Source: Helicoverpa zea (lineage: Eukaryota > Arthropoda > Insecta > Lepidoptera > Noctuidae). From it: a stretch of DNA of 64,000 nucleotides. The notes beneath the pieces were generated by a model that worked only from the letters and a program-made list of their open reading frames with translations, was not told the DNA's origin and made no database searches. Positions within the stretch are counted from its first letter, which is position 1. Each line of letters begins with the position of its first letter. A program made the translations under genes and the position numbers. This document shows positions 44,571 to 57,347 of this stretch, in pieces. The stretch covers positions 8,556,001 to 8,620,000 of the forward strand of contig NC_061461.1 in NCBI RefSeq assembly GCF_022581195.2, written 5' to 3'.

Positions 44571-47352
44571 TTTTGTTGGTGGTTACGTAGATATTATTAT
44601 CGGTATAGTTGAGCAATTTCGTAAACTAAAAATAATTTTTCACATGCCCGAATCATACATAACCAGTATAACATGCGTCTTCGCGAATTCTGACAAGAGA
44701 CTTAAATTCTTACAATAATTGAACACATTTATCACTTTAGAATTAAGAACATGAGCTATGTGCAAAAATAACAAACAAATTCACAACCTAGGAAAATATA
44801 TCCGAAAACAAAAATATCCGAATCACATTGTTTCCCGTCGGCCGTCAAGTGTGACGCGAATGCATAATCAATCAGTAATTCTGAGCGTCACAACGGCAGC
44901 TCTGTGACGTGACAATCACATGGGATTTGAATTTCGAACGAAGATTTTTCGATTTTCAAATCTTTATGGCTTTAGGTGACATTCGTTAGATTGGGCGAAG
45001 TTCAAATGTTTATTGCTTTATAGATCTATGTTTTGTATTGAGAAGTTTTGATTATTACACAAATATAAAACTATTACCTACATAAACTACAAAAATATTA
45101 CACAATTATAAAAACATTATACTAAAAAAATTTGGTTCCCGAGTTGGGCAGCTTGAAAATACGACGAATAAGCGCTTCGAGAAAAGGCAGTTAGTGCGTT
45201 TTTCTTGACAGGAGGGATACAGTTAGATTTAAACATTAAATTAGGAGAGATGTAAAGCCAACAGACAAACACTCTTAAACAAAGCACATTTCCCTCCGGT
45301 TTTCTAAAGGAATCATTCAAAAAGCCGTCAAATCGCTACATCCGAATCCCGAACGTTCTCCGACAATTCCCGATCATCTGCGGTTATTTTAAAAGGGGAA
45401 TGACAAAGAAATGCGTTCAATGAATGGATTTTAATTTTAAAAGCTTTCGCGGCGTTTTTTGGAATCCGACTTACCCATGGGAGTATGACGGTGATTATTG
45501 ATGTTTTGACAACTCGTATTTACTATTAATTTGTGATAATGGATTGTGGGAGACTTAAAAATTTCTTTTGAATTTTTTATCCTCAGGTTCAAGGTGTTTT
45601 TGTATTTGAAGAGTAGGTACTTTTTCAGTAGGAGAAGTAACGTTTACCAATTCATTATAATATGTAGTATGTTTAAGAATTACCTATAAGATTCACCATT
45701 CCTCCCTATTTATTTCGGAATGGATTTTTTTGGAAGCTTCTTGCATCCAGAGCGCCTAACTGCGATTATTGTCTAACATAAACTATAACGAGTCTCTTCT
45801 TCTTCTACAAATTTGCAAAGACAAACGTGTTTACACGAAACTTACATCTCGGAAGCCGTAATAACACGAAAGTAGCAGCTCATTTCATACCAGTAAAGTG
45901 AGCATGTTGCGTTACAATCTTCTGTGGCAGCTGGTTTACTCAAAAATATACCTTATTCGTATTGTAGCTAAGGTTGTCTGAAGTGTATGGGTATCGTTGC
46001 ATGTCTAAGCGTACGTCATAACCTCTGAACGAAATTGGGGAAACCGTGTGAGATAAATCTCGTTATATATGTGTTAGTGTTTATACCGAGACACTGAAAG
46101 AAATGCAATATTTTGTCTTATGAGTGAACTACTTAACATTTTGGCAAGCATTCCAAAAATATGAAGAGCTACCTACTTCATAAAGCCGGTTGCTGCTTCA
46201 AGTCATAATGACTGTATTCAAATAAATTTGCTATGTTCTTAACTCCTTAACTACTCGTAATTTTAGGACAACAGAAAATCAATTGCGTCTCGCGCATAAT
46301 ATCTGCGCTCTGGGCTTCGGCATACAACGGGTTAACCCATGGATACTTTCTATGCTTATTGCTATTTCCATATTTATACTTTCTGTCATGACAATGCCAT
46401 GATCATGAAACGTCACAGTATCACTTCTGCATCGGCACGTTAAAGCAAAAGTCCGAACAACAACTTCCAAAATCCAAAAACTGTTCTCTCTCCAATCTCC
46501 AATTCTTTCCAACATAAAGATATATCACAGTGGAAGTCTTATAAAAGTAGCCATGTATGGTCACCGCGTAGCCGCCGTAACGTCCGTGATTGGCTGGATT
46601 TCCCGAAGGACAGACCGACTCGCGACTCAACTCTTAATTTCTTGCTTGAACTACGTCGCTCTGTTAGCGCGAAGCAACTATTCTTTAAACGTTTGTTTAG
46701 AACGTGCAACAGTTTACAAGTGGAAATAGGTTTTATTGTTGCAGTTGTTCTCTAGATGTGAATAAGGAACTTCTTGGTTCTAAGTTATTTTCTTGCCTCT
46801 ACATTTCCGTTTGTCTATTTATTGAAAATGAAAATGAAAAATCGTTTATTGACTTATGTAAGAATGAACTGTTTGATTTTTGCAGGCTACTTTATCCACT
46901 TTCATTTTTGATCTCAGAAACGAATTGAAAGTTGATAACATTACTTGATTTCTTCCAGACAATCTTTGGATGATTCTGACTGCTTGTATTAAAAATGGGA
47001 CATGGTTATTAAAAACGAAAGTATTTCTAAATCAGCTCTTATTTAAATAATTACTACCCACCACAATCTCTAAGGTATTTCCACAAAGAGTTATAGAAAA
47101 GACGCATCATGGGTGATATAAAACAAAACTGCGGTAAGTTAACCGAAGCGGAAGAATGCACGCGAATAAGTTGATGAATGTAAGTGCAATGTGCATCCGT
47201 GCATACATGGTTCCATTTAGTTCTTCTAATGCATCTCAGATAATTATTTTTAGAAGTTGTCTCAATAAACGGATAAAATTTTATTCAAATATTTACATAA
47301 TATTTACATTAATTTTAAGAATTAAAAATAAACTTATATATACAACTTAAAA
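44571..47352. other. Intergenic sequence, nothing recognised
   Basis: AT-rich, without a supportable gene or transposon end. The last ~100 bases before 47352 are probably the 3' UTR of the neighbouring minus-strand LINE fragment (AATAAAATTTTATCC on that strand). Confidence 0.4.
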
Positions 47353-48387
47353 CTAATACATAGCATCAAAAAATTGCTCCTCATCGCTGTCACCGGGTAA
47401 TGTACCCAGAAGGCTGGCAGCATTGCCACGTTGGATGGCAATGCTCAACCTCTGTGCGAAATAAAAGCCAGCCCTTGGGTCACGAGAAGTGTCAACAAGG
47501 CGCTTAGAAATTTCCTTTGCAAGCGCGTGAGCACTCGGACCCCACGGCCCGAGAGTTTCAACCCCAAACGGCTCAAACATGTAATTCCCGATAAGGCTAC
47601 TATATTTGCGCCGTTTGAGGTCTTCTGCTTGTGAAGCGGCGGAGCCGACACAACACGCAGTTCTAGGAAGATGGGATGGCGCAAGAGTGTCGACGCAGGT
47701 CGCGTCCCACACTAAAGTCCTACCCATCTTCCACGGAAATAGCGACATGCCGTCTGGTCTCTTGCCATCGTCGCGTGCCAAACCATTTGGTTCAAGTACG
47801 GCTGGCACGCCGACGGCAACAAGAGCCCGACGGATCACGTCGTTGATATTCGCATGTCGTGGTATGCGGCCCGCACTCCGGCTGCACGACAGGCCGTGGT
47901 GACCGAGGCTGTTGACAGCTTCCCCGCAGTGGCAGCGGTGAGGAGTGCAGCATGGAGCACCCAGACGCAGGCAGACAGCGAGTCTGAAAGTGGTGTCGTC
48001 AAACATGGTGCCTATGTTTGCCGACGGAAATGCGTGAAGCCAAAGACCTGACTCCCATTCACCCACAGCCAGTAGGCGTGCTCGCTCCGCAGAAGTAATT
48101 GACGTATCAATGAGATTTTTCCGTATTACTCTGCAGAGCGGCTCATCCCACTGTCTCTGGGAGGATGGGTTGGCGGGTAGATCGGTATTCGGGCATGTGA
48201 CTTTCCAGGCATTAATAGCCTCCGCCAGGCATGGCACCTCAAAATTGATCAGTGTAATAGGTAGGATTTTCCTGATCAATTTGTCAGTGCCATGGACGGA
48301 GGAAATAAATGCCGGTAAACTAATACTGGAAATTTTGCGGACGCCAAGCCCTCCCATACGGATGGGAAGTTGTCTTGGGTTCAACAT
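47353..48387 (-). pseudogene. LINE C-terminal fragment with restriction-like endonuclease domain
   Basis: A 344-codon minus-strand frame, TAG at 47353-47355, begins LPIRMGGLGVRKISSISLPA, the post-RT region of a non-LTR retrotransposon protein. It continues with a CCHC-like cluster (CHCGEAVNSLGHHGLSC), a conserved SAGRIPRHANINDVIRRAL, and a PD-(D/E)XK-type motif KRPDG...LVWDATCVDT. It ends in the conserved FYFAQRLSIAIQRGNAASLL. The zinc cluster followed by RPDG and D fits a restriction-like endonuclease. The RT domain itself is missing: the element is cut near 48390. The frame is free of stops, so the insertion is not very old. The ATG at 48385-48387 lies inside the original protein and is not a true start. 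Clade not assigned. Confidence 0.75.
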
Positions 48388-50008
48388 TGAATAGGTTTCA
48401 AACTTAAGATTTGGCTAATATTTGTCGGTTTGGATACTAACTTACTTGACTATACTATCAATTGATTAGGTGAATTCTTGTAAGAAAATAAAACTACAGT
48501 TATGCCTTTATCAAATAGTATCTAAATAATTGCCGCGGCAACCTTACACAAAAAAATATTTATACACTCTCTTTCTACTGGACTTTCTTACATAAAATGT
48601 TATGTTATTCTATTTCTATACTAACAATGAAATTGTTCTATTGTGGTTATTCAGTGGCACATTATTACGGCAGGCCACGACGATGATGGATCGCGACCAC
48701 CAAATCACATGAGATTTGAACTTACTCTTATGACGCGGTACACGAATTGAGGAACCGATCTCGAACAGTTCAATGTTGGTATGTATCGTGATTACGAATT
48801 TCTCAATAAATAAATTATTGTTATGATCTGCATAGGTATGAAAACTACATTTCAGAAAATTAACAGTTTTTTTTAACAATTTTAATAAATTAAAAACATT
48901 GTACTCTATTTTCTTTCTTGAAACGATACCTACTGATCTTGACCATTTCAACAATTTTCAATACCTAGAATATTCTCCTATATTAACTTATTTACCTTTT
49001 CCTTTTCAGAAATTACAAGAGATTTATTCTTCACAAAATTATTTTATCCCAAGCCTACTCTCAAAAATATTTTATTCTTAAAAATTCTACTCATGATCCC
49101 CATAACATAAAGCCCAATATTAACATTCGTAACAGTGGGTCCGTATAAATATTTGAAAACGCGACTCTGTCTTATGCCTAATTTATTTTGACAAATCATC
49201 TTCAGCGAAAAAAGGTGTGTTTGTTGAGGTAACACAGGCTTGATGGAATGGATGCAAGGTTTTTTTTTATTTGTAAAGGAATTTGTGTTTGTGAAGAAAT
49301 GAATGGAAATTTTACGGTAGATTAGTGACAGAATTTGCGAGTGTTTTTTTTTTATTTTTTTTTGTGCCTTTAACTTACTTGATGAAATAGGAAAGAAAAC
49401 TGAAAATTAGTGACGGATGTAATTAGGTTTATTTTAGCATATATAGAACATTTACGGTTTAGTATGCCTAGTAATCTAAAAAAACAAAGCAAGCAGAAAG
49501 AGGCATTTGTTTAGTCAAAATCAACTTTACAAAAAAATTAAAATACAGTAAATGAAGAAAATACATTTTCCCATTACATTACACAAAAACAAAACAAATC
49601 CTATGCCTATCAAAACTATACATACATTTTCCTCGTAAATAAGTAACAAGACAATAAATAAGGTTACAGTTAATATGGGGCACATGCAAATATTGGCGGA
49701 GAGAGATAGTTCAGGTCCAAGTTAAATAAGTAAGCCGCGGGAAATCCCAGAAGGTCACGACATCCGACATTCGGAGCCTTTATTTTACCTTCCATCTAAC
49801 CAGACGTCTACAGGGTGGTCTGTTTTAAATATGTGATTTTTGGAAATTATGTAGATGTTGCTAGTGTTTTTTCAAAACGATGTGGACTTACGAGTACAAT
49901 ACACAACTTTAAACATGAAGGAAATAAATCCTCAATGAATAAAAACTAATATAAACCATAAATTAACTAAAATTATTATTGTACGCTGACGTAACAGGTA
50001 CCTATATT
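48388..50008. other. Intergenic sequence, nothing recognised
   Basis: AT-rich. An open frame on the minus strand at 48616-48954 has no ATG start and no recognisable protein pattern, and is not called. Confidence 0.4.
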
Positions 50009-50020
50009 CCTATATACCTT
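50009..50020. repeat. Target-site duplication, left copy (12 bp)
   Basis: CCTATATACCTT, repeated perfectly at 50804-50815 across the R1-type fragment. Confidence 0.8.
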
Positions 50021-50803
50021 TTTTTTAACGACGTCAAAAATGAGAGCGGTGAGGGAGTGTCAGACTCTTACTGACTAAATACCGTCGTGTTATAGGCCAT
50101 AGGCCTTTTATGTACCAGGGCCGCGGTATCTCTTTCGAACAACCCGCAGCCCCTGGCAGGCCTTGGCCCTGCTGGGCCCCGCTGGGGTTGCTGACATCTC
50201 TTTGAGGAGCGCGTGGAACAACGCGCGCCGTCGACACGGGTCTGTCGTCTAAGCAGACAGAGGGACGATGAGCCACTCCAACTCACCGCCCACAGACCCA
50301 CGCCTACGGTGGCCGGGAGTCATCTTGCGACACCCGGCGCCCATGGTGTCTACCTGGTCCAGCGCGGTGGCCGGGATGAGAGGTGCGAACTCTCTGGCGT
50401 TCCGCTTCCTCCTTCTCGAGCATGACCGCTTCGCAGAAGGAGGCGACGGCATCCCATTCCCTCTCGCCCCGGACCATGGCCTGAACCAGGGCCGGACGCG
50501 AGAGGTCGCCGCCGCCCAAAGCCTCGACGAGGACCCGGCGGTGCCCGTCCTACGCAGGGCACTCCTGGACTGTGTGGTCCACCGTGTCCTCGGGGCTGTC
50601 CGCACAGTGGTGACACCTGGGCGCTTCCTCACGACCGATTCGATGCAGGTACCTCCCGAAACAACCTTGTCCGGTGAGGACCTGCGTCATGCGATACGTG
50701 AGGGCGCCGTGACTCCTCCCGGGCCACTCCTCAAAGAGGGGACTTACCGCCACTATGGTGGCGTGCCCTGCACTGGGTTGCGACAGTCGCTCCCTCCAGG
50801 ATG
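50021..50803 (-). mobile_element. 5'-truncated R1-clade-type LINE insertion (783 bp)
   Basis: A GC-rich insert between perfect 12-bp direct repeats. On the minus strand: the end of a reverse transcriptase ORF, about 280 bases of 3' UTR including GTAAGAGTCTGACACTCCCT and CACCGCTCTCATTTTTGACG, then GTCGTTAAAAAAAA at the 3' terminus. This 3' UTR text is one I recognise from abundant moth LINEs. The GC content contrasts sharply with the AT-rich flanks. Confidence 0.85.
50304..50803 (-). pseudogene. R1-type LINE ORF2 C-terminus, one in-frame stop
   Basis: The frame reads RSHGALTYRMTQVLTGQGCF, GRYLHRIGREEAPRCHHC, then EDTVDHTVQECPA and a TAG at 50550-50552. It continues in the same frame as DGHRRVLVEALGGGDLSRPA and EWDAVASFCEAVMLEKEEAE to a stop at 50304-50306. 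The C..C...H....C zinc knuckle after GYLHR-type text is the C-terminal signature of R1-clade LINEs. Family members usually have Trp after CPA, so the stop is probably TGG to TAG. There is no frameshift in about 165 codons, so decay is slight. Upstream RT is lost by 5' truncation. Confidence 0.8.
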
Positions 50804-50815
50804 CCTATATACCTT
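50804..50815. repeat. Target-site duplication, right copy (12 bp)
   Basis: CCTATATACCTT, a perfect match to 50009-50020. Confidence 0.8.
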
Positions 50816-52431
50816 GATATTTAAAGTAGCTAAATAATGGGCCACCAAAATATGTATAAGACTTATTGCCATCGACTCGCCAACAAGAAGAATGCTGGAA
50901 AAATACTAATCCGTAAATAGATAAGTCAGGTGTTGTTAAAGTGTGTTATTAAAGTATTCCTGGTTACTTAAGTTTAAAAACACCTCATATAAAATTCGAC
51001 AAAACCGTGAAAAAAGTACGAATTTGAACTGCCAAAAATATTACAACCTGTAGCAACACTCGCTGGTATCCATTTGACATAGCTTCATAATATATGAGAC
51101 GAGTTAACAAGCATGTAGTTACTGGCTACCTCAGATGTGCATCCCTAGGGATATAAGGAATAGCATGGAATAACTCGCTTTTATAATATTACTAATTAAC
51201 TTTGGAGGAATTAAAAATATTTGAGTGGAAATTCGTGGATTACAACCTAGTTTACTTACGGAAGTAAGTTTAAGTAAGTTTTATGTATTATCTCTAAATA
51301 TGCAAATCTGGTGTCTTTATTATCAATACTGTATTTATCATACCTGTTATCAATCAATGGTCACACCATTGATTGGTAACTTTCAATATTCTGCCTGCCT
51401 CTATCATTTTCGAATTACTGAAACGAAAACTTTTTGGGTCGTTTTCAAATAGTACGTAATCACGTTTAGCATTCGTAATCCAATAAACCCATATCGCCTG
51501 ACCTCAAACAGCAAACGATATTCAAATCAATATCAAATAACCAAATCGTTCTATAGAATTCATACGGCTATCCAATTTGAAGTCTATCTCGACCTTCGAA
51601 CGTCTCGCAATGAAACAGACGTGCCTATCGGATGCAATGTAATTATATGTGGGGACGAAAATGTCACTTCTTTAATATTTCACAAGGGTTAGTTTAGGGT
51701 TATTCTAAAGGGGCTTTTAATTTTGAATCGCGATTGGCAATTGTTTTTGTGACCTTTCTGGTAACGTTTGGGAGTTTAGATATGAAGTTTTGACCGTATA
51801 TCGGAAAGTATTGTTGTAGTACCTATTCATATATGGTAAAGTATTAGTCTAGGTACCTTAAAAAATGATATTCAATAAAATACGACGGTATTTTACATTG
51901 TGTGTATTGTAATTAAAAGATGGATAGCCAAACTTGGGCGTTGAAATTTAGAGATGTGTTGGTTATGAAGAAAATTTGTGGCATTTGCGATTAAGTCATA
52001 AAAAGTGACATAGTTATTTTACAGTTCACTCATTCCATTAACCGTACATTTATTACATCCAGTACCTACACTCAAACCAATTAATACACTCTTAACATGT
52101 TTATCTTGAAAATTAATGGCAATTTACGAAGCGGTCAGGTAGTTGCCGAGACTTCTGACCGAAACTAATCTGTCTCCCTAATTGTGTTAGCGACAACTTT
52201 GATCCCTTCCCTCAGGATATGATCCGACAAGAAATTATATTAGTTATAGTTGGCTTCGCTAATAAAGGACGAATTTTGTTGGTTGGAGTATAGATATGGG
52301 TACTGTGTAGGTTTGTGGGTGATTGATCGAAGTCTTTTAAGTGTGGGCACGCGGATTTCGTGCATTGTATTTTGTTTATATATTCTTACTTGTTATTGTT
52401 ATGTGGTGTATATGTCTCCGGAAAATAACAA
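50816..52431. other. Intergenic sequence, nothing recognised
   Basis: AT-rich with no supportable feature. Confidence 0.4.
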
Positions 52432-52605
52432 GATCCGTAAGTTTATCAATTTACTAGGAAGTTTATAAACTTTCGTAAGATTCTAAACGGGAGATAAATT
52501 GTAATATTTTACGTCCACATTTTCGTAAATTTATCAATTTCCGACGTCATACAGTAAATTTATAAACTAACGAATATCTATTCGTAAGATTTTATATGGT
52601 TCGAC
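52432..52605. repeat. Palindrome-rich repeat pair (GTTTATAAAC / CGTAAGATT)
   Basis: CGTAAGTTTATCAATTT ... AAGTTTATAAACTT ... CGTAAGATT (52434-52482) is echoed by CGTAAATTTATCAATTT ... TAAATTTATAAACTAACG ... CGTAAGATT (52525-52597). AAGTTTATAAACTT at 52459-52472 is a perfect 14-bp palindrome. Probably a short non-autonomous DNA element. Confidence 0.5.
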
Positions 52606-55600
52606 CAATCACAGAAACTCTTTTAAATATACGATCTTTGAAATACGTAAAATAAACACCGCGACATTATTTTTTAAAAACAAAATTATGCATGAAGCAA
52701 TGTTATTCAATGAGGTGTACAAATCCCCCTACATTTTGAATATTTAAAGGCTCAATGTCTCGGCTTCCTGAAAATTCATTACAGCGTCGCGTAAAAATGC
52801 CACCCTCTTTTGTTTAAACGCAAAATCACAATAAACTTCTTCACATAATGGCCTATGCATTTTGAGGAGCCTGTGTACATTGTAAACCGTTTTATTTATC
52901 GTTTTAATCTGGTGGTGCACGTAATATTATGCGAGATGTCTTTGATGGCGTGTTACCCTATAAGAATTTGAGGAAGACTCGATCAGAATAATGCAGAATT
53001 TATTGATAAAAAAACAAGTAAATGAAAAAGAAAAACACTGAAATATGTTCATGTATTTTTTTACATTCCTAAGATTTTGCAAACCTGGAAATGGACAGGA
53101 CTTGCTCACTTTCCAAAAAAATTATTCTATTGTGATTATATTACTTCATTGGATAAATGTATTGATCCAATCACAATTACAACATTCATTACAAATTCTT
53201 TTAAAACGTGTTATTTAAAACTTAAAACCCACACTTCATAACAAACCAACAAATAAATTAATTTACAGTGACCACAATATATCTAAAGCAATGCAAAACG
53301 TATTAATCTAATCTCGTCGGATTGTCCCAGGGCTAACTTGGAGCGGACTGTCTGGCCGGTCCCCGAAGACTGGACCGCTCTGATATTAGAATGTCTCCAA
53401 TCGTTACTATAAAATATGTAGCTGTATTTTAGATATTGAGTTGGGTTGTGTTTAAACACTTAGAAGTAGGTAGCTAAGACCATTTTGTTCAGTTACGAAT
53501 CATCAGCTAATGCCGTTGCTGTTAGTATCATTTTTAAACATATATGTAGCTGTAGTATGTAGCTAAGATTTTATCTTGTAGAAACTACCATTCGTGGTCC
53601 AGTTATGTGCACCAAATAGATTTTATTGACAAGTAGGAGCTTCATAATTTAGTTGGTTACATGTTTCACTAGGCAGAAATTATACTATGCCAGTATGCGT
53701 GGAACCTTATAATTATTGCTGCAATTAGTGAAAGTATGCATACGAATCAATTAAATCAATCAAAGTTTAATATAGGTAATGGTCTCCAAACAAGAAAATA
53801 CTCCATTTAACCGAAACAATGACATTTCCTTTAGTTAAGGGACCTTTTAAACGATCCGTTAAACATTTCAATTTGCCACATTGGCTAGCAAATCAAGCGA
53901 GACTTACCAATTTTGTGGCATAATAGTACAAATTTTGGACACAACCTTCATATAGTTTTACGTTTAAACCCATGGGATCATTACCCGTTATTCGATGGTA
54001 ATGATACAAAGCCTTCCTCGTTTTATGCCTCATTAAATATTATTGAATCAAATGGGTGATCCAAATTCGGACATTAAAACTATTTTAATGTGCCCGTTGT
54101 CGAATATGAATAAAGTGATTTTTGGGGCTTTGTGTTCTGGGAATTACATAGGTACATATTTTTACTGTATTGAGATTTTAAGCAAAGTAAAGCAAGAGTA
54201 GTGATAAATTATCATACAGTCTTATTAGGCATCGCCCTGTAGTAATACACTTCTCAAAAGAAACAAATGAAAGCCGATATCTACCTAGATCACTGACAGA
54301 TCTCTTTACACCCGTATCAGAATGAAAACATTGTCATTAACACACAAATAAAGAATAATAAACACATTACTCGTAAATAGGCAATTTTATCCCCATAATG
54401 AGACAATAAATAAGCTCGATAAAGTTGCGTTCCGTTATTATTTACCGCGCGATTCGCGACAAATGGAACGTGCATTGTCGCGATTGGCGGGAATTTGTTG
54501 CCGATATTTATGGCTATGATTATCACGGAGGTACGAAGAATGTTCGGTGATTTTCTTTTGTTTTTCGCTGTAAAGTGATGTCTTTTAGGAATTTTAGTTC
54601 AGGTATTCATGTGTCATGCTCTTTTCTGTAATTAAACGGGTATCTGTACAAGGCACCTATTTTAATAATAGATAGAAATGAGCTTAATAACAATATCTGT
54701 TGTATTTTACATGAAATTATAAATCTGTAGGTCCAGCTACAGGCAGGGAAGACACCGTGGCGGCATCGTCTCTTAGTAGGAATTTATATCAATCCTCTTT
54801 GAATTTGTAGGTACCGCATCCAAAATTCATTTTGCATTTTATTTGTTACTGACGACTGTACTCGTAAACATACAATATTGCATACAATTTATGCGTGGGT
54901 AATTAAACGTATCATGTTAATTGCAACCCTACATATTGATGATTTTATTATGTTTCTACTTATAGATTTTTACCGCAAATATTTTATTCACAAAATAGTA
55001 GAAAACAGACCAATGTGAAGATATCTAAACAGGTTGAAAACTTCTAGATGTGTTACGAAAATTTCAAAAGAAGGGCTGTTTGTCTGAAAAAGTTGAGACA
55101 AGGGTTGTAAATCGGCTCAAACGTTTTTCGGTTAAACAAATGCGGATATAAATTAGCTGAAGCCTGACGAGGGTAGCTGACACGTGGGACATACGTACCT
55201 TTAAATGTGTACTTTGTAAATACCGTAGGTGTGAATACGTTTCTATATATGAAGGTATATATCGGGTGTGTCATACCCGATCACATTGAATCCTATCACA
55301 TATAGGTACTTTAAGGTAGTCTATAACGAATTAAAAAAAAAACAAATCCATACAGTGGTTTAGCAACAGGAATTATTTTTCGTTTTCATAATTTTGAATT
55401 TAGAACATCAAGTGTAAAGCAGGCTGGCTTGCGATCAAAATAAAGATTGCCGTTCTTAACAAAATCATGGCAACACCTTTCAACTAAAAGAAGAAAGAAT
55501 ATTTGACAGAGGCAAAAGAAACTTATTTTAATAGCAATAAGGTCGATAGTCATACGTTCACGTCATGAGCAATAAAAAAAGAGAATAGAAGGTAATCTGT

Positions 55601-55807
55601 GATGTCACCGGGATTATTGCTGCCAACCTAACTCTTAGGATATAAAATTTTACACTATTTACGTTTTAAATGGTGTTTTCTACTCATTAGTACCTAATTG
55701 TTATAAAATATGTACTGTCATAAATATTTTAATTTACGGAGTTAAATAATGCATAATTCTTACATTTTTATTTGATCTTTCTAGCCGTCACTTGTTTTTA
55801 AAGGGTT
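52606..55807. other. Intergenic sequence with one weak structured block
   Basis: AT-rich. At 53341-53380 a GC-rich block (GAGCGGACTGTCTGGCCGGT then CCCCGAAGACTGGACCGCTC) can fold with GAGCGG pairing CCGCTC and GTCT pairing AGAC. No gene. Confidence 0.4.
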
Positions 55808-56165
55808 TTTTAACCGACTTCCCAAAAAGGAGGAGGTTCTCAATTCGTCGGGATCTTTTTTTTCATGTACCTATGTTCACCGATTACTCGAAGACGCCTG
55901 GACCGATTTGCAAAAATGTTTAAGCTATTGCATAGCTTCTATCGCAGGAGGGGATCCAAATCCAGAAATTCCGTAACGAAAAAACCTCACACTCCCCACT
56001 CCGACGGGCACGGAGGTGTGGCTTGAAGGCCGTGCATCGTCTAACGTCGTGTCAGTTCGGCAGTCTTCGACACGGCGCTGTGTGTCGTGCGATTAGACGT
56101 ATTGTACGACTTTACGGAACTCGCCCGAATCGAGACGAGCTGCTCCGAAATCGGACGAATACATA
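55808..56165 (+). repeat. Dispersed 'GACTTCCCAAAA' repeat plus a GC-rich block
   Basis: TTAACCGACTTCCCAAAAAG and GAGGAGGTTCTCAATTCGTC start a copy of the family also near 2312 and 29262. From about 55985 it gives way to GC-rich text (CGACGGGCACGGAGGTGTGG, GTGTGTCGTGCGATTAGACG) that may be a second, unrelated element. Boundaries are approximate. Confidence 0.45.
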
Positions 56166-57214
56166 ATCAGCTGTTTGTGAGAAAGTATATAGGTGTATAA
56201 GTATTTTTTGATTTTGATTTTGATCAACGATATTATGATTCATAATTAATAATTATAATTGAATAAGTTGATGCAATAGCTTTACCGCGGCAGTCCCCGA
56301 GTGCCACACGTATTTTTTTTTGTTCGATAGGATTTACCTCCCAGGTGGTCCCATAATCATCAGGTAAGGATGATGATGATTTTACCAACCTAAATATTAC
56401 ATGACACATAATAGACATAATAATTTGCATACACATGTCCACGTAACATTCAAACATACACCTATCTACCCACATATTTATAGTTCCAACCGTTTGATTT
56501 CCAAAGCTGTGTATAATCTAATTACTGCGAACAAGCGTCCTGCCAGACACATGACATGTCATGACAAGGCGTAACGTGGAGTTACCCGTGCCTAACTATT
56601 GGGGAATTTGTATTCAAATAAAAATTCTGAACTTACTACTACTTTCTCCCTTTTTGTTAATTACCAACACTTCAACAGAATTGTGTAATCTTTCTTTCTA
56701 GAGGTATATGAAATGAGACGACAGTGGCAGGGCCCATATCTAGTTCAATAAGGTTAGTTTAAGAAAGTGTAGTACATGTAGAGTGTAGTTTAAGCAAGAA
56801 GTTATCTAAAAAAATGAAAAGATTTCTTTAAAAATAAGTATGTTTTTCTTAACAATCACCATAACTCTACATGACTTATTCTAAAACACGCATAGAAAAT
56901 AAGTAAGTACTATCTGAAACAGAAATAGCTGTGGACTTATCCCTTACAGTCGACCGCATTGTAAATACGTAACTAGTGAGTACAATCGGCGACATTGACG
57001 TTCTGCCACCGGACAAACGTTGCCCCAAACATTTATTACCGAACAGAGAGTGCAGTGGAATCGAATTCACATTTCAGTTAAGTTCTCTTGATTTTAGTTT
57101 AAATTAGTATAGAAGCTAGTTTCAAAATGCCTTTCTAAGGTACTTATTTTTGTAACGTGTAGGAAGAGATACTGAAAATAAAACTAATTATGCTGAAGTT
57201 TGCGTCTTAGCTGT
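56166..57214. other. Intergenic sequence, nothing recognised
   Basis: AT-rich; only short ATG-less or chance frames. Confidence 0.4.
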
Positions 57215-57290
57215 TGCTGTTACAGCCTTTTTATCGTCCCACTACTGGGCACAGGCCTCCTGTCACACGGAGAAGGAAGGTTATTGAATA
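57215..57290 (+). repeat. LINE 3'-end type repeat (GTTACAGCC...CACTACTGGGCACAGG)
   Basis: CTGTTACAGCCTTTTTATCG, TCCCACTACTGGGCACAGGC and CTCCTGTCACACGGAGAAGG match from memory an abundant lepidopteran repeat related to RTE-type LINE 3' ends. Fragment only. Confidence 0.55.
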
Positions 57291-57347
57291 CATACATATT
57301 ATGTACGATCTCCATCGATATGAGTTACAGTTTTCTAATGTCAAAGT

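Noticed and set aside
48616..48954. 112-codon minus-strand frame
   Set aside because: No ATG start, no recognisable motif, AT-rich composition, and no splice or promoter context.
50268..50837. 189-codon plus-strand open frame in GC-rich sequence
   Set aside because: It is antisense to the R1-type LINE fragment. GC-rich DNA gives long chance frames, and the minus strand shows clear LINE motifs and the CCHC knuckle.
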